Assembly: GCA_934162125.1 (NCBI GenBank)
Contig: CAKPHU010000005.1
Coordinates: forward strand, 1-64,000
Length of the DNA stretch: 64,000 bases
Reading direction: 5' to 3'
Origin: an uncultured Bacilli bacterium
GTDB lineage: Bacteria; Bacillota_I; Bacilli_A; RF39; UBA660
The notes beneath the pieces are model-generated. The model had not been told where the DNA came from and searched no databases. It saw nothing but the letters and a program-made list of their open reading frames with translations. The position numbers and the translations under genes were made by a program. Of this stretch, positions 50,608-60,948 are shown one piece after another (the first letter of the stretch is position 1; each line of letters starts with the position of its first letter).

Positions 50608-51009
50608 TTACCAAATATAAGCTAGAACTTCTCCACCTATATTTTGTTTACGAGCTTCTTTATCTGTCATAATGCCTTTTGATGTAGAAATAATAGCTAT
50701 TCCTAAACCATTTAATACTTTAGGAACCTCATCATTCTTAGCATAAACACGAAGTCCTGGTTTGGAAATTCTCTTTAGCCCAGTGATAACTCTTTCTTTC
50801 TTGTCTGTATATTTTAAAGTTAAAACAATTGTTCCTTGAGCATCATCTTTTACTACTTTGTAATCTTTTATAAATCCTTCTTCTTTTAAAATCTTAGCAA
50901 TTTCAATTTTGATGTTAGAAGCAGGAACTTGTACTTCTTCATAACGCATTTGGTTAGCATTACGAATACGTGTTAACATATCTGCAATTGTATCTGTTAC
51001 TACTGCCAT
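50608..51009 (-). CDS. rpsH: 30S ribosomal protein S8
   Basis: The protein is 133 aa. [20 protein letters not shown] and the C-terminal [20 protein letters not shown], then GGEVLAYIW, are conserved. S8 binds 16S rRNA helix 21 and in other bacteria also regulates the spc mRNA. Confidence 0.98.
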   Translation of the reverse strand: MAVVTDTIADMLTRIRNANQMRYEEVQVPASNIKIEIAKILKEEGFIKDYKVVKDDAQGTIVLTLKYTDKKERVITGLKRISKPGLRVYAKNDEVPKVLNGLGIAIISTSKGIMTDKEARKQNIGGEVLAYIW

Positions 51010-51029
51010 TATATATTCCTCCTTTCCAA

Positions 51030-51215
51030 TTACCAGCTTGATTTCTTAATTCCTGGTATTTGTCCTTTATAAGCTAATTCACGGAAGCAAATACGGCAGA
51101 TTCCGAATTTACTCATAACTGCGTGTGGACGACCGCAACGTGCACATCTTGTATATTCACGAACTTTGAACTTTTGTGGTCTATTAGCTTTTATTATCAT
51201 ACTTTTTTTTGCCAT
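51030..51215 (-). CDS. rpsZ: 30S ribosomal protein S14, zinc type
   Basis: The protein is 61 aa, the short form. Two Cys pairs are present ([20 protein letters not shown]), so it is the zinc-binding C+ type. The C-terminus [11 protein letters not shown] is typical. Between rplE and rpsH. Confidence 0.98.
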   Translation of the reverse strand: MAKKSMIIKANRPQKFKVREYTRCARCGRPHAVMSKFGICRICFRELAYKGQIPGIKKSSW

Positions 51216-51227
51216 AATATTCCTCCA

Positions 51228-51767
51228 TTACTTTCTAAAAGGAATTCCAAGTCCGTCTAGTAAGTCGAATGATTCCTCATTTGATTTTGCTGTTGTTACG
51301 AATACGATATCCATACCTCTTACTTTAACAACATCATCATAATCTATTTCTGAAAAGATTAATTGTTCTTTAATTCCTAAAGTATAGTTTCCTCTACCAT
51401 CGAAGGCTTTTGGACTAACTCCACGGAAGTCTCTTACACGAGGAAGTGAAATAGCGATTAACTTATCCATAAAGTTATACATATTTTCTCCTCTTAAAGT
51501 AACTTTGCAACCAATAGCTTGTCCTTCTCTTACTTTGAAACCAGCAATTGATTTCTTAGCTTTAGTTACAACTGGTTTTTGACCAGATATTTTAGTTAGG
51601 TCAGCAACTGCAGCATCTAATAATTTAGAGTTTCCAGTAGCATCTCCTACACCAATATTAATAACAATCTTTTCTAGTTTTGGAACTTCCATTATTGACT
51701 TATAGTTATATTTACTCATTAAACTTGGAACAACTTCATTTAAGTATTTCTCTTTTAGGCGGTTCAT
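51228..51767 (-). CDS. rplE: 50S ribosomal protein L5
   Basis: The protein is 179 aa. [36 protein letters not shown] and the [20 protein letters not shown] segment are conserved. It binds 5S rRNA and contacts the P-site tRNA. Confidence 0.98.
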   Translation of the reverse strand: MNRLKEKYLNEVVPSLMSKYNYKSIMEVPKLEKIVINIGVGDATGNSKLLDAAVADLTKISGQKPVVTKAKKSIAGFKVREGQAIGCKVTLRGENMYNFMDKLIAISLPRVRDFRGVSPKAFDGRGNYTLGIKEQLIFSEIDYDDVVKVRGMDIVFVTTAKSNEESFDLLDGLGIPFRK

Positions 51768-51785
51768 TGATTACCCTCCTTCCAA

Positions 51786-52097
51786 TTAATCAAGCTTCTC
51801 GTTTGATTTTTTTGTAATTCTTATTTTCTTATTTGTTTTTGTATCAGTTGTATGTCCTATTCTAGTTCTTTTCTTAGTTTTAGGATCAATTATCATAACA
51901 TTTGATGCATGAATTGGAGCTTCTATTTCTAAGATTCCTCCAGTAGATTGTCCTGTTGGCTTTTGATGTTTCTTAACCATGTGAACACCCTCTACAACTA
52001 CTTTGTTTTCAGCTTTTAATGTTTTAATTATTTTTCCTTGTTTACCTTTATCAGAACCAGCGATAACTACAACTTCATCTCCTACTTTAAAGTTCAT
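51786..52097 (-). CDS. rplX: 50S ribosomal protein L24
   Basis: The protein is 103 aa with the KOW motif (VGDEVVVIAGSDKGKQGKI) and VVVEGVHMVKKHQKP. It starts assembly of the 50S subunit. The C-terminus is basic (TKTNKKIRITKKSN). Confidence 0.98.
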   Translation of the reverse strand: MNFKVGDEVVVIAGSDKGKQGKIIKTLKAENKVVVEGVHMVKKHQKPTGQSTGGILEIEAPIHASNVMIIDPKTKKRTRIGHTTDTKTNKKIRITKKSNEKLD

Positions 52098-52110
52098 ATT
52101 TATCCTCCTC

Positions 52111-52479
52111 TTATAGTACTTCTTTTGCTAAAGATACGATTTTCATATAATCTTTATCACGAAGTTCTCTTGCTACTGGTCCAAAAATACGAGTACCGAT
52201 TGGACTCTTGTCATCACGAATGATAACACAAGCATTGTCATCGAACTTAATGTAACTTCCATCTTCACGACGAACGCCTTGACGACTACGAACGATAACT
52301 GCTTTTACAACTTTTCCCTTTGGAATTGGTGAATTTGGAATAGCACTTTTAACTGTTCCAACTACTACGTCACCAATGTTACCAGTTTTAACTTTGCTTC
52401 CTCCTAATACACGGATTACTAATAATTCACGTGCACCTGAGTTGTCAGCAACTTTCATGCGGCTTTCTTGTTGTAACAT
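52111..52479 (-). CDS. rplN: 50S ribosomal protein L14
   Basis: The protein is 122 aa. [20 protein letters not shown] and [20 protein letters not shown] are conserved. Standard position. Confidence 0.98.
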   Translation of the reverse strand: MLQQESRMKVADNSGARELLVIRVLGGSKVKTGNIGDVVVGTVKSAIPNSPIPKGKVVKAVIVRSRQGVRREDGSYIKFDDNACVIIRDDKSPIGTRIFGPVARELRDKDYMKIVSLAKEVL

Positions 52480-52506
52480 AAATTATTCCTCCTTTTCATC
52501 TAAGCG

Positions 52507-52767
52507 TTAAATAATAACTGCTTCTTTTACGATTTCTTTTAAATAGAAATGCTTAGTTTTTGATATTGGTCTAGTTTCAACTATACGTACTGTATCTCCA
52601 ACTTTAGCAATATTTTTTTCATCATGTACACAATATTTCTTAGAGCTTTTAACTCTCTTGTGATATTTTGGATGGTTTTTATAAGTTTCAACTAAAACTG
52701 TAATAGTTTTATCATTAGCGGAACTAACAACTTTTCCAACTAACTCTTTTCTTACTTTCTTTTCCAC
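52507..52767 (-). CDS. rpsQ: 30S ribosomal protein S17
   Basis: The protein is 86 aa. [39 protein letters not shown] and [16 protein letters not shown] show the OB-fold family. Between rpmC and rplN. Confidence 0.98.
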   Translation of the reverse strand: MEKKVRKELVGKVVSSANDKTITVLVETYKNHPKYHKRVKSSKKYCVHDEKNIAKVGDTVRIVETRPISKTKHFYLKEIVKEAVII

Positions 52768-52778
52768 TTTAGACCCTC

Positions 52779-52973
52779 CTACTCATTTGTTTCACGTTCT
52801 TTTAGAACGGTTTTCATTCTTGCTACAGTGTGTCTTAAATCTCTAATTCTAGAAGGTTTTTCTAGGTTTCCAGTTGCTTGTTGGAAACGTAAGTTAAATA
52901 ATTCTTCTTTTGCTTCAACTAATTTCTTGTTGATTTCTTCAGTTGATAATTCTCTTATTTCTTTAACCTTCAT
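52779..52973 (-). CDS. rpmC: 50S ribosomal protein L29
   Basis: The protein is 64 aa from the ATG at 52973 ([20 protein letters not shown]); GGTGGTGA precedes it, and an upstream in-frame ATG at 52988 would place that site inside. The gene overlaps the end of rplP by 11 bases. [16 protein letters not shown] closes the family pattern. Confidence 0.97.
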   Translation of the reverse strand: MKVKEIRELSTEEINKKLVEAKEELFNLRFQQATGNLEKPSRIRDLRHTVARMKTVLKERETNE

Positions 52974-53394
52974 TTGATTCACCACCATTTTCTCTCATTA
53001 CGAATTTTGTTGCTACTGGTAATTTATGAGAGGCAAGACGTAATGCTTCACGAGCTGTTGCTTCATCAACTCCAGCAATTTCAAACATGATTTTGCCTTC
53101 TTTAACAACTGCTACCCAGCCTTCAACATTTCCTTTACCTTTACCTTGTCTTGTACCAATAGGTTTCTTAGTTAGTGGCATGTGTGGAAATACGTTGATC
53201 CAAACTTTACCACCACGTTTCATGTAACGTGTCATTGCAATACGAGCAGCTTCTATTTGATTTGCAGTAAGCCATGCTCCTTCTTTTGCTTGTAGGCCAT
53301 AGTCACCAAAGTGTAATTCTCTGTTTCCACGTGATCTACCTTCGTAAGGTAATCTATGAACACGACGATATTTAGTTCTTGACGGTATTAACAT
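52963..53394 (-). CDS. rplP: 50S ribosomal protein L16
   Basis: The protein is 143 aa. [20 protein letters not shown] opens it; [20 protein letters not shown] and [17 protein letters not shown] follow. It helps to position A-site tRNA. Confidence 0.98.
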   Translation of the reverse strand: MLIPSRTKYRRVHRLPYEGRSRGNRELHFGDYGLQAKEGAWLTANQIEAARIAMTRYMKRGGKVWINVFPHMPLTKKPIGTRQGKGKGNVEGWVAVVKEGKIMFEIAGVDEATAREALRLASHKLPVATKFVMRENGGESNEG

Positions 53395-53395
53395 A

Positions 53396-54046
53396 TTAAT
53401 TACCTCCTTTAGCCTTTTTGTTTAGGATTTCTCCCTTATAGATCCATACCTTTACACCAATTTTTCCGAATGCAGTGTCTGCTTCTGCTGTTGCATAGTC
53501 AACATCTGCTCTTAATGTGTGTAGTGGAATAGTTCCTTCTGTATATCCTTCGCTACGTGCCATATCAGCTCCGCCTAAACGTCCAGATACACTTGTCTTA
53601 ATTCCTTTAGCTCCTGCTTTCATTGCGTTTTTAATAGCACGCTTTTGAGCCATACGGAATGAAGCTCTATTTGTTATTTGATTTGCTATTGAATCTGCTA
53701 CTAATTGTGCATTTAAATCAGCTTGTTTAATATCAACAATTGAAATTTGAACAGGTTCTTCAGCAATCTTTGATAGTTGTTTCTTTAATTTTTCAATTTC
53801 TTCTCCACCGCGTCCGATCATGACACCAGCTTTAGAAGTATGAATTACAACTTCGCATCTCTTAGCAGTTCTTTCGATTTCAACTTTAGCAATTCCGGCA
53901 TTAGTTAGATTCTTTTCTAAATATTCACGGATTTTAATATCTTTTGCTAATACTTTAGAAAAATCTGTACCATTTGCATACCATTTTGCTTCCCAGTCCT
54001 TGTTAATGCCAAGTCTAAGTCCATTAGGATTAACCTTTTGTCCCAT
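53396..54046 (-). CDS. rpsC: 30S ribosomal protein S3
   Basis: The protein is 216 aa. [20 protein letters not shown], the KH motif [17 protein letters not shown] and the C-terminal [20 protein letters not shown], then [10 protein letters not shown], are conserved. One base separates it from rplP. Confidence 0.98.
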   Translation of the reverse strand: MGQKVNPNGLRLGINKDWEAKWYANGTDFSKVLAKDIKIREYLEKNLTNAGIAKVEIERTAKRCEVVIHTSKAGVMIGRGGEEIEKLKKQLSKIAEEPVQISIVDIKQADLNAQLVADSIANQITNRASFRMAQKRAIKNAMKAGAKGIKTSVSGRLGGADMARSEGYTEGTIPLHTLRADVDYATAEADTAFGKIGVKVWIYKGEILNKKAKGGN

Positions 54047-54061
54047 TTTGTAACCTCCTTA

Positions 54062-54397
54062 TTAGTTTCTTGTAGCCACTACTATAATAATGTGACTAGT
54101 TCTATGATCTTTATGTCCAATATGAGAACGTGAATCAAACATATGACGTTTCATAACAGGACCAGCATCTACTCTTGCTTCTTTAACATATAATGTTGCA
54201 GCATCTGCACCATTATTATTAACAGCGTTAGCAATAGCAGATTCTAATACTTTTTTTACAAGTTTTGCTGACTTGTTTTTAACATTATTTAATATGGTTA
54301 ATGCTTCGTTCGCATTTTTACCACGAATCATATCTACTACTAGACGTGCTTTGATAGGTGATACGCGAAGTCCTTTAGCAATTGCTTTTGCTTCCAT
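54062..54397 (-). CDS. rplV: 50S ribosomal protein L22
   Basis: The protein is 111 aa. KGLRVSPIKARLVVDMIRGK and the tunnel loop region EARVDAGPVMKRHMFDSRSH, ending HIIIVVATRN, are conserved, with a His-rich variant loop (HIGHKDHRTSH) in place of the usual GRA-type segment. Confidence 0.97.
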   Translation of the reverse strand: MEAKAIAKGLRVSPIKARLVVDMIRGKNANEALTILNNVKNKSAKLVKKVLESAIANAVNNNGADAATLYVKEARVDAGPVMKRHMFDSRSHIGHKDHRTSHIIIVVATRN

Positions 54398-54422
54398 ATA
54401 TTTACCCTCCTAGTCATTATTT

Positions 54423-54689
54423 TTATTTTTTGTCTGAACCATGTCCACCAAATTTACGTGTTAATGCAAATTCACCTAATTTATGTCCTACCATATCTTC
54501 AGTAACATATACTGGTATAAATTCTTTACCATTGTGAACTGCAAAAGTGTGTCCTATAAAATCAGGAAAAATAGTAGAACGGCGTGACCATGTTTTAATG
54601 ACTTCTTTTTTTCCAGATTTATTTAATTCTTGAACCTTTTTTAATAATCTGTCGAAAACATAAGGTCCTTTTTTTAAACTTCTTGCCAT
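54423..54689 (-). CDS. rpsS: 30S ribosomal protein S19
   Basis: The protein is 88 aa. [37 protein letters not shown] and [19 protein letters not shown] are conserved. Between rplB and rplV. Confidence 0.98.
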   Translation of the reverse strand: MARSLKKGPYVFDRLLKKVQELNKSGKKEVIKTWSRRSTIFPDFIGHTFAVHNGKEFIPVYVTEDMVGHKLGEFALTRKFGGHGSDKK

Positions 54690-54705
54690 TTTTTATCTTC
54701 CTTTC

Positions 54706-55536
54706 CTATTTACCATTACGACGACGTACTATGAACTTGTCAGATTGTTTTTTCTTACGTGTCTTTAATCCAAGTGCAGGTTTGCCCCATGGAGTCATTG
54801 GTGCTTTACGTCCTACTGGAGCACGTCCTTCACCACCACCATGTGGGTGATCGTTAGGGTTCATAACTGAACCACGAACTGTAGGTCTTATTCCCATGTG
54901 ACGTTTACGACCAGCTGTACCAACTTTTACTAATGAAGCATCTTCGTTTCCAACTACTCCAATTGTTGCTTTACATGTTCCTAAAACTTTTCTTTGTTCA
55001 CCACTAGATAAACGAATCATTACATAGTTTCCTTCACGTCCAAGGATTTGTGCAGATGAACCAGCGCTTCTTGCTAATTCTCCACCTTTACCAGGACGAA
55101 GTTCGATGTTATGAATCATTGTACCTACTGGAATGTTCATAATAGGTAATGCATTACCTACTTTAATATCTGCGTTTTCAGAAGACTCAATTGTCATTCC
55201 TACTGTTAAACCTTTTGGTGCTATAATATATTTTTTTTCACCATCTGCATAATTGATTAATGCAATATTTGCAGTTCTGTTTGGATCATATTCAATACTA
55301 GCTACAGTTCCAGGTACGTTTAATTTATTTCTCTTAAAATCAATGATACGATACTTTCTCTTAGCTCCGCCACCTTGATGACGAACTGTAATCTTACCTT
55401 GATTGTTACGACCAGCGTTTTTCTTGATAGTTACTGTAAGAGATTTCTCTGGAGTACTAGTTGTGATTTCTTCATTAACTAATGTACTCATTTTTCTACG
55501 TCCTGGTGTAGTAGGTTTATAATTTTTGATTGCCAT
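54706..55536 (-). CDS. rplB: 50S ribosomal protein L2
   Basis: The protein is 276 aa, full length. [20 protein letters not shown] and the C-terminal peptidyl-transferase-side segment [20 protein letters not shown] (key His in HPHGGG) are conserved. Confidence 0.98.
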   Translation of the reverse strand: MAIKNYKPTTPGRRKMSTLVNEEITTSTPEKSLTVTIKKNAGRNNQGKITVRHQGGGAKRKYRIIDFKRNKLNVPGTVASIEYDPNRTANIALINYADGEKKYIIAPKGLTVGMTIESSENADIKVGNALPIMNIPVGTMIHNIELRPGKGGELARSAGSSAQILGREGNYVMIRLSSGEQRKVLGTCKATIGVVGNEDASLVKVGTAGRKRHMGIRPTVRGSVMNPNDHPHGGGEGRAPVGRKAPMTPWGKPALGLKTRKKKQSDKFIVRRRNGK

Positions 55537-55550
55537 AATTTATTTCCTCC

Positions 55551-55835
55551 TTAACCAAGATCAATTGTTTGTCCTTCTGCAAGAGTAACAATTGCTTTCT
55601 TTGTGCGGTTTGTTAATCCTGTATAACGACCAACTCTTCTTTTCTTAGGTTTTACATTCATTGTTCTAACGTCTGTAACTTTAACATTAAAAATCTTTTC
55701 AACAGCTGCTTTAATTTCTAATTTTGTTGCTTTTGGATCAACTTTGAAAGTATATTTTCCTTCAGCTTGTGCAGCTTGTGATTTTTCAGTAATTACTGGT
55801 GCTTTGATTATTTCTAAATATTTTGTGTCTTTCAT
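55551..55835 (-). CDS. rplW: 50S ribosomal protein L23
   Basis: The protein is 94 aa. [20 protein letters not shown] and [20 protein letters not shown] are conserved. It lies at the exit tunnel and docks SRP and trigger factor. Its start touches the rplD stop codon. Confidence 0.98.
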   Translation of the reverse strand: MKDTKYLEIIKAPVITEKSQAAQAEGKYTFKVDPKATKLEIKAAVEKIFNVKVTDVRTMNVKPKKRRVGRYTGLTNRTKKAIVTLAEGQTIDLG

Positions 55836-56461
55836 TATTTAAGCACCTCCTCAACTTTTTTTAAAGCTTCTTCTGTAATTATCATTACATCAGTTCCAAC
55901 TATATCTAATACATTAATTTCTTCTGCTGAAATTAATACTAAGTTGCTGATATTTCTTGAAGCTAAGATTAAATTATCTTCAAATTCATTTACAACTAAT
56001 AATACTTTTTTGTCAGCTACTTTTAATGATTCTAGAATTCCTAACATTTCTTTAGTTTTTGGTGTTGCTAAAGAAATATTTTCTAATACCATAATTGCTT
56101 TTTCGTTAGCTTTGTCGCTTAATGCTGATCTTAAAGCAAGTTGTCTTTCTTTACGATTTTGTTTTTTGCTGTAATCTCTAGGTACTGGAGTTCCATAATT
56201 TCCTCCGCCTACCCATTGAACGGCTCTAATTGAACCTTGACGTGCACGACCAGTTCCTTTTTGTCTCCATGGTTTTCTTCCTCCACCAGAAACTTCTGAA
56301 CGGTTTTTAGTTTTATGTGTTCCTTGTCTTAATGAAGCCATTGTAAGAATGATTGCATCATTTAAGACATTTTTGTTTGGGGTAATTCCAAATATCTCTT
56401 CATTTAAATTAATGTCCTTTACTTTTTCACCTTTAAGATTTAAAAGTTCTACTTTTTTCAT
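55835..56461 (-). CDS. rplD: 50S ribosomal protein L4
   Basis: The protein is 208 aa. [20 protein letters not shown] and [17 protein letters not shown] form the conserved tunnel loop. The stop codon overlaps the rplW start by one base. Confidence 0.98.
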   Translation of the reverse strand: MKKVELLNLKGEKVKDINLNEEIFGITPNKNVLNDAIILTMASLRQGTHKTKNRSEVSGGGRKPWRQKGTGRARQGSIRAVQWVGGGNYGTPVPRDYSKKQNRKERQLALRSALSDKANEKAIMVLENISLATPKTKEMLGILESLKVADKKVLLVVNEFEDNLILASRNISNLVLISAEEINVLDIVGTDVMIITEEALKKVEEVLK

Positions 56462-56526
56462 CTACGATTCCTCCTTTCATCACAGTTATTTTTTTTTGGT
56501 TTCTTTTCATTATATATATGTGATGA

Positions 56527-57267
56527 TTATTCAGCTTGTTCAGTAGCATTTTCTTCTACTACTTCATTTGCAGCAACTTCTTCTGCTAATACTGGTTCAG
56601 CTTCAACGTAACTAACTAATTCAGCTGCTTCTAATTTAGTATTAGGATTTTTTACTGCAGTACGAATCATAACAAATGATTTCTTTGGACCTGGAACATT
56701 TCCTTTTACTAAAATACAATTGTTTTCAGTATCAATTGAAATTATTTCAAGATTTTGAACTGTTCTTTGAACATTACCCATTTGTCCTGGCATCTTTTTA
56801 CCTTTTAATACGTGCATTGGTAAAAGAGTACCAAGTGAACCAACACCTCTGTGGTATTGAGAACCGTGTCCCATAGGACCTCTTGTTTGATTATAACGTT
56901 TGATGACACCTTGGAAACCTTTACCTTTACTTGTTCCAGTAACATCAACCATTTCACCAGCACTGAAAATGTCAACACCGACTGTTTGGCCTAGTGTGTA
57001 ATCATTAACGTTTACTCCTCTTATTTCTCTTAAGAAGCGCTTAGGTGCTGTGTTAGCTTTGTCTGTATGACCTTTTTGTGGTTTAGTGCTAAGACTTTCT
57101 CTTATTGTACCTGTAGCAAGTTGAATAGCATCATAACCATCTTTTGCTACTGTCTTGATTTGAGTAACAACGTTTGGCTCAACTTCAATAACAGTAACCG
57201 GAATCAATTTACCATCTGTAGTAAATGTTTGAGTCATTCCGATTTTTTTACCTAAGATTCCTTTCAT
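56527..57267 (-). CDS. rplC: 50S ribosomal protein L3 with acidic tail
   Basis: The protein is 246 aa, about 35 longer than most bacterial L3. [40 protein letters not shown] and [18 protein letters not shown] are conserved. The extra C-terminal part is acidic and Ala/Val-rich ([18 protein letters not shown]), an extension of unknown role. Confidence 0.98.
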   Translation of the reverse strand: MKGILGKKIGMTQTFTTDGKLIPVTVIEVEPNVVTQIKTVAKDGYDAIQLATGTIRESLSTKPQKGHTDKANTAPKRFLREIRGVNVNDYTLGQTVGVDIFSAGEMVDVTGTSKGKGFQGVIKRYNQTRGPMGHGSQYHRGVGSLGTLLPMHVLKGKKMPGQMGNVQRTVQNLEIISIDTENNCILVKGNVPGPKKSFVMIRTAVKNPNTKLEAAELVSYVEAEPVLAEEVAANEVVEENATEQAE

Positions 57268-57282
57268 TATTATTTCCTCCTA

Positions 57283-57594
57283 TTATTTTGTTTTTATATC
57301 AATATCTACACCGCTTGGTAAATCTAAGTGTGCTAATGCATCAATAGTTTCCTTGCTAGGATTTTTGATATCAATAAGTCTTTTGTGTGTACGCATTTCA
57401 AATTGTTCACGTGAATCTTTGTATTTGTGTACAGCTCTTAAAATTGTAAACTTTTCAACTTCTGTTGGAAGTGGAACTGGACCAGAGATTTCTCCTCCTG
57501 ATCTTTTAACAGTTTCAACAATTTTCTTTGCTGCGCTGTCTAGGATTCTGTGATCATATGCCTTAATTCTGATGCGAATTTTTTCTGCTGACAT
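57283..57594 (-). CDS. rpsJ: 30S ribosomal protein S10
   Basis: The protein is 103 aa. [20 protein letters not shown] and [20 protein letters not shown] are conserved. In other bacteria it also acts with NusB in antitermination. It is the first gene of the S10-spc-alpha operon; GGGAGGATTTACA precedes the ATG. Confidence 0.98.
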   Translation of the reverse strand: MSAEKIRIRIKAYDHRILDSAAKKIVETVKRSGGEISGPVPLPTEVEKFTILRAVHKYKDSREQFEMRTHKRLIDIKNPSKETIDALAHLDLPSGVDIDIKTK

Positions 57595-57717
57595 TGTAAA
57601 TCCTCCCTTCGTCTATATCTAGTATAGGCTTGCTCCGTGCAAATAACCCGATAACTTGTTAACAACTTAACCTAGTGTATCGACAACCTCGCACATCTAA
57701 GCAATCACACGTAGTTA
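57595..57717 (-). other. S10 operon leader
   Basis: About 115 transcribed bases separate the promoter from rpsJ. The region is less AT-rich than its surroundings and holds possible stems, but I cannot match it to a defined ribosomal-protein leader, and no T run is present. Confidence 0.45.
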
Positions 57718-57746
57718 ATTATAACAAAGGAGGGTAATAAACGCAA
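57718..57746 (-). promoter_or_regulatory. S10-spc-alpha operon promoter
   Basis: On the minus strand TTGCGT (57741-57746), 17 bases, TATAAT (57718-57723), with extended TGT. It is the only strong promoter seen upstream of the 25 or so genes down to rplQ. Confidence 0.8.
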
Positions 57747-57794
57747 GCTTTTTTTGCTTTTTTTGTTGATTTTTAGCCGTTTTTTCAAATTTTA

Positions 57795-57822
57795 GAAAAA
57801 AACATTACCAAAATAGTAATGT
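57795..57822 (-). terminator. terminator of dinB
   Basis: ACATTAC (57802-57808) and GTAATGT (57816-57822), then T6 on the minus strand. Confidence 0.8.
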
Positions 57823-57824
57823 CT

Positions 57825-59018
57825 TCAATTATTTTTTTCGATTTTTTTTAGAGAAGCTGATGAAATAATAGCTTTTCCAAACTTTTTATTAATAGTATCA
57901 ATTGTGGTTTGAATTTCATCTTCTTTAGTCTCTTCTTCAAATAAGGAAAGTTGTCGGTCGTTGTTAGAAGTTAAGTTGGCTAGGCGAACACCAATTAGTC
58001 TAATGGGGTCGTCTTTATAATTAGTTTCAAAAGTTTTTACTACGAGTTTATAAATTTCTTTGGTGTTATTAGTAGGGTTTTGAATACTTGTTTGAGCACT
58101 ATAACTTTCAAAACTACTATTTTTAAAAATAACAGCTACCGTTTTGGCATATAGTCCTTTACCACGCAATTCTAGGGCTACTTCTTCGGTTTGTTTAAGA
58201 AGAATTTCTTTTAATTTTTCATGGTTAGTGGTGTCGTGAAGAAGTGTTTCGGTTGTACTGATGCTTTCATTTTTAGAAGTTCTTGGTACTACAGGAGTAT
58301 TATCAATACCTCTAGCGGCATTTTTTAAATAGTCCGCTTGACTTTTAAAATGTTTTTTCAACATAGAATAATCTGCTTGAGCTAAGTCTTTGATGGTAGA
58401 GATATTTAATTTATGAAGTTCAGCAGCTGTACTTTTTCCAACCATTAGTAAATCATCAACAGCTAAAGGCCACATCTTCTCTTCTATTTCGTTTTGAAAT
58501 AGTGTGTGAACTTTATCTGGTTTTTCAAAGTCTGAAGCCATTTTGGCACATAGTTTGTTGTTGGCAATACCGATGTTAACGGTAAAACCGAATTTATTTT
58601 TAACTTCATCTTTGATGTGATGAGCAAGTTGGACATAGTCCTTATATAGGTAATTTGTTCCTGTCATGTCTAAAAAACATTCATCGATAGAGGCTTTTTC
58701 CATGGTGGGAGAATACTGTGATAAGTAGTTAAATAAATTATTTGACTGTTTCTGATACCATTCATAACTCGGTGGAAAGACTTTTACCCAAGGACATTTT
58801 TTGCGGGCTTGATAGAGAGGTTCAGCTGTGACAATTTTATATTTTTTGGCAACTGGTGATTTAGCTAAAACAATACCTTTTCTTTCCTGTTCATTACCAC
58901 CAATTACTGATGGTATTTTTCTTATATCTACTTTTGAGCCTTCTTGGAGCAATTTAACTGCTGTCCAAGATAGAAAAGCGTTGTTGACATCAATATGAAA
59001 TATAATTCTCTCTTCCAT
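57825..59018 (-). CDS. dinB: DNA polymerase IV (Y family)
   Basis: The protein is 397 aa from the ATG at 59018, preceded by AGGTGATTTG. It is a low-fidelity polymerase that bypasses DNA damage. The catalytic acidic residues are visible: IFHIDVNNAFLSW (first Asp) and KASIDECFLDMTG (Asp-Glu). The C-terminal little-finger domain has SISTTETLLHDTTN. A beta-clamp binding motif occurs near the end (RQLSLFEEE). The promoter region holds two SOS-box-like sites. Confidence 0.95.
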   Translation of the reverse strand: MEERIIFHIDVNNAFLSWTAVKLLQEGSKVDIRKIPSVIGGNEQERKGIVLAKSPVAKKYKIVTAEPLYQARKKCPWVKVFPPSYEWYQKQSNNLFNYLSQYSPTMEKASIDECFLDMTGTNYLYKDYVQLAHHIKDEVKNKFGFTVNIGIANNKLCAKMASDFEKPDKVHTLFQNEIEEKMWPLAVDDLLMVGKSTAAELHKLNISTIKDLAQADYSMLKKHFKSQADYLKNAARGIDNTPVVPRTSKNESISTTETLLHDTTNHEKLKEILLKQTEEVALELRGKGLYAKTVAVIFKNSSFESYSAQTSIQNPTNNTKEIYKLVVKTFETNYKDDPIRLIGVRLANLTSNNDRQLSLFEEETKEDEIQTTIDTINKKFGKAIISSASLKKIEKNN

Positions 59019-59034
59019 CAAATCACCTGATTTT

Positions 59035-59063
59035 ATTATAGAACATCTTTTCGTATTTCACAA
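59035..59063 (-). promoter_or_regulatory. dinB promoter
   Basis: On the minus strand TTGTGA (59058-59063), 17 bases, TATAAT (59035-59040), overlapping a LexA-like operator. Confidence 0.75.
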
Positions 59064-59078
59064 TCGAACAGGAGTATT
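59040..59078. promoter_or_regulatory. two LexA-box-like operators upstream of dinB
   Basis: AGAACATCTTTTCG (59040-59053) and CGAACAGGAGTATT (59065-59078) each match 11 of 14 positions of the Bacillus SOS consensus CGAACRNRYGTTYG. The first lies between the -10 and -35 boxes and the second just upstream. SOS control of dinB is inferred. Confidence 0.5.
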
Positions 59079-59146
59079 TTTATGTATACTTGCCGTTTAC
59101 ATATATTTTTTAAATTTTAGTACATAATAATTTTAGTGGTGATGTT

Positions 59147-59398
59147 ATGAATAAATATGAAATTAATATTTATGAACAAATTGCTAGAAACATCAAGAAG
59201 TATCGAAAGCAAGCTGGTATTACGCAAGCTGTCTTGGCAGAAAGAGTTGGCGTTTCCCATGAATTTATTAGACGAATCGAGTCTAAGAAGGGAATCAAAA
59301 CTTTTTCAGTTGATACTATTTGGAAAATTTCTTTAGCATTAAACATTAACCCTGGTTTGCTTTTTGATTTAGATATGGATGAACTTATACAAAGGTAG
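59147..59398 (+). CDS. XRE family transcriptional regulator
   Basis: The protein is 83 aa, essentially a single helix-turn-helix of the Cro/C1 type (about residues 12-70): NIKKYRKQAGITQAVLAERV, then GVSHEFIRRIESKKG. It has no extra sensing domain. AGTGGTGATGTT precedes the ATG. The target is unknown; its divergent position from dinB makes local control possible but not shown. Confidence 0.85.
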   Translation: MNKYEINIYEQIARNIKKYRKQAGITQAVLAERVGVSHEFIRRIESKKGIKTFSVDTIWKISLALNINPGLLFDLDMDELIQR

Positions 59399-59405
59399 AA
59401 ATTAA

Positions 59406-59439
59406 AACCTCATATTCTTAGTGAATATGAGGTTTTTTT
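59406..59439. terminator. bidirectional terminator
   Basis: AACCTCATATTC (59406-59417) and GAATATGAGGTT (59423-59434) form a 12-bp stem; T7 on the + strand and a shorter T run on the minus strand. It serves the XRE gene and gpmI. Confidence 0.85.
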
Positions 59440-60940
59440 ATTTTTTAATTAAACTATTACCAGTCATTTCAACAGGCTTTTCTAGATTCATTAAGTCAAG
59501 AATGGTTGGAGCAACATCTCCTAATTTACCATTTTCTAATTCAAGATTTTCTCTTGTAATAATTAGAGGAACTGGATTGGTAGTATGAGATGTAACTACA
59601 TTGCCATCTTCATCGATCATTTCTTCACAATTTCCATGATCAGCAATAATTACCATGGTTCCGCCTAATTGTTCTATTTTATTATAAATTCGGCCTAGAC
59701 ATTCATCTACAGTTTCAACAGCTTTAATGGCTGCTGATAGAACTCCTGTATGCCCAACCATGTCGCCGTTCGCAAAATTTAGAATTACTAAGTCATATTC
59801 TTCTAAACATTCTAGGAGACTATCAGTTACAGGAACAGCACTCATCTCTGGTTGTAAGTCATAAGTTGCTACTTTAGGAGATGGAATTAAGATTTTTTTC
59901 TCATTTGGATAATCAACCTCTTTGCCACCATCAAAGAAAAAAGTTACATGAGCATATTTTTCAGTCTCGGCAATTCTTAATTGAGATAAACCTTTACTGG
60001 CGATATATTCACCTAAGATGTTTGTTAGTTTTGGATCATCAAAGGCATGAGGTGCAATAACAGATTCAACTACTGGTAACATAGTAACTGTTTTAACATT
60101 TTTAAACTTTGTTACTTCCATTTCATTGAATGATGGATTAGTAATAGCAGTTAAAATTTCACGAAGTCGGTCTTTTCTAAAATTAAAAGCAATTAGACTA
60201 TCATTTTCTTCTAGTTTACCATCTTTAGTAAAGACAGCAGGTATAATAAATTCATCAGTGATATTTTGACTATAACATTCTTCAATATATTCACGAATAG
60301 AGTCTCTTTCTTCACCTATTCCATTTACAATAGCATCATAGCCTTTCTTTAGACGATCATAATTATTATCACGATCCATACCATAATAGCGACCACCTAT
60401 GGTTGCGATAGTACCTAGATTAAGTTCTGCTATTTTCTCTTCTACGACAGAAATATAAGAATAAGCACTTATTGGAGAAACATCTCGTCCATCAGTAAAA
60501 AGATGAAGGTAGACGTTAGTAAAATTCTCTTGTTTGCATAATTCTAGAAGAGCTAAAAGATGATTAATATGAGAATGAACACCACCATCACTTATCAATC
60601 CTAAAAGATGAAGTTTAGAATTATTCTCTTTAGCATGATTAATTGCGGCTAAAAGCTCTTTGTTGTGGAAAAATTCTTTGTCTTCAATACTTTTATTAAT
60701 TAATTCTAGTGATTGGTAAACAATACGTCCGGCACCAATATTCATATGCCCTACTTCACTATTACCCATTTGGCCAGCTGGAAGACCAACTGCTTTTCCT
60801 GATGCCTCTAGTGTTGTATGTGGATACTTGTTCCATAACATTTCAAATACTTTGTTATCAGCTAATTTAACGGCATTTCCCTTTTCTTCTTCTCTTAGAC
60901 CATAGCCATCTAAGATTGTTAAAATTAATGGTTTCTTCAT
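59438..60940 (-). CDS. gpmI: 2,3-bisphosphoglycerate-independent phosphoglycerate mutase
   Basis: The protein is 500 aa. It interconverts 3- and 2-phosphoglycerate in glycolysis. Asp11 in LTILDGYGLREE and the phosphorylated Ser61 in MGNSEVGHMNIGAGR are present, together with the metal-site segments NFANGDMVGHTG and VIIADHGNCEEM. The gene is complete, with AGGAGGACAT before the ATG, and follows the ATPase gene by 8 bases on the same strand. Confidence 0.97.
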   Translation of the reverse strand: MKKPLILTILDGYGLREEEKGNAVKLADNKVFEMLWNKYPHTTLEASGKAVGLPAGQMGNSEVGHMNIGAGRIVYQSLELINKSIEDKEFFHNKELLAAINHAKENNSKLHLLGLISDGGVHSHINHLLALLELCKQENFTNVYLHLFTDGRDVSPISAYSYISVVEEKIAELNLGTIATIGGRYYGMDRDNNYDRLKKGYDAIVNGIGEERDSIREYIEECYSQNITDEFIIPAVFTKDGKLEENDSLIAFNFRKDRLREILTAITNPSFNEMEVTKFKNVKTVTMLPVVESVIAPHAFDDPKLTNILGEYIASKGLSQLRIAETEKYAHVTFFFDGGKEVDYPNEKKILIPSPKVATYDLQPEMSAVPVTDSLLECLEEYDLVILNFANGDMVGHTGVLSAAIKAVETVDECLGRIYNKIEQLGGTMVIIADHGNCEEMIDEDGNVVTSHTTNPVPLIITRENLELENGKLGDVAPTILDLMNLEKPVEMTGNSLIKK

Positions 60941-60948
60941 ATGTCCTC

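Noticed and set aside
57595..57717. S10 leader as a known riboswitch or defined r-protein leader
   Set aside because: No recognisable conserved core or terminator could be found by eye; kept only as an undefined leader.
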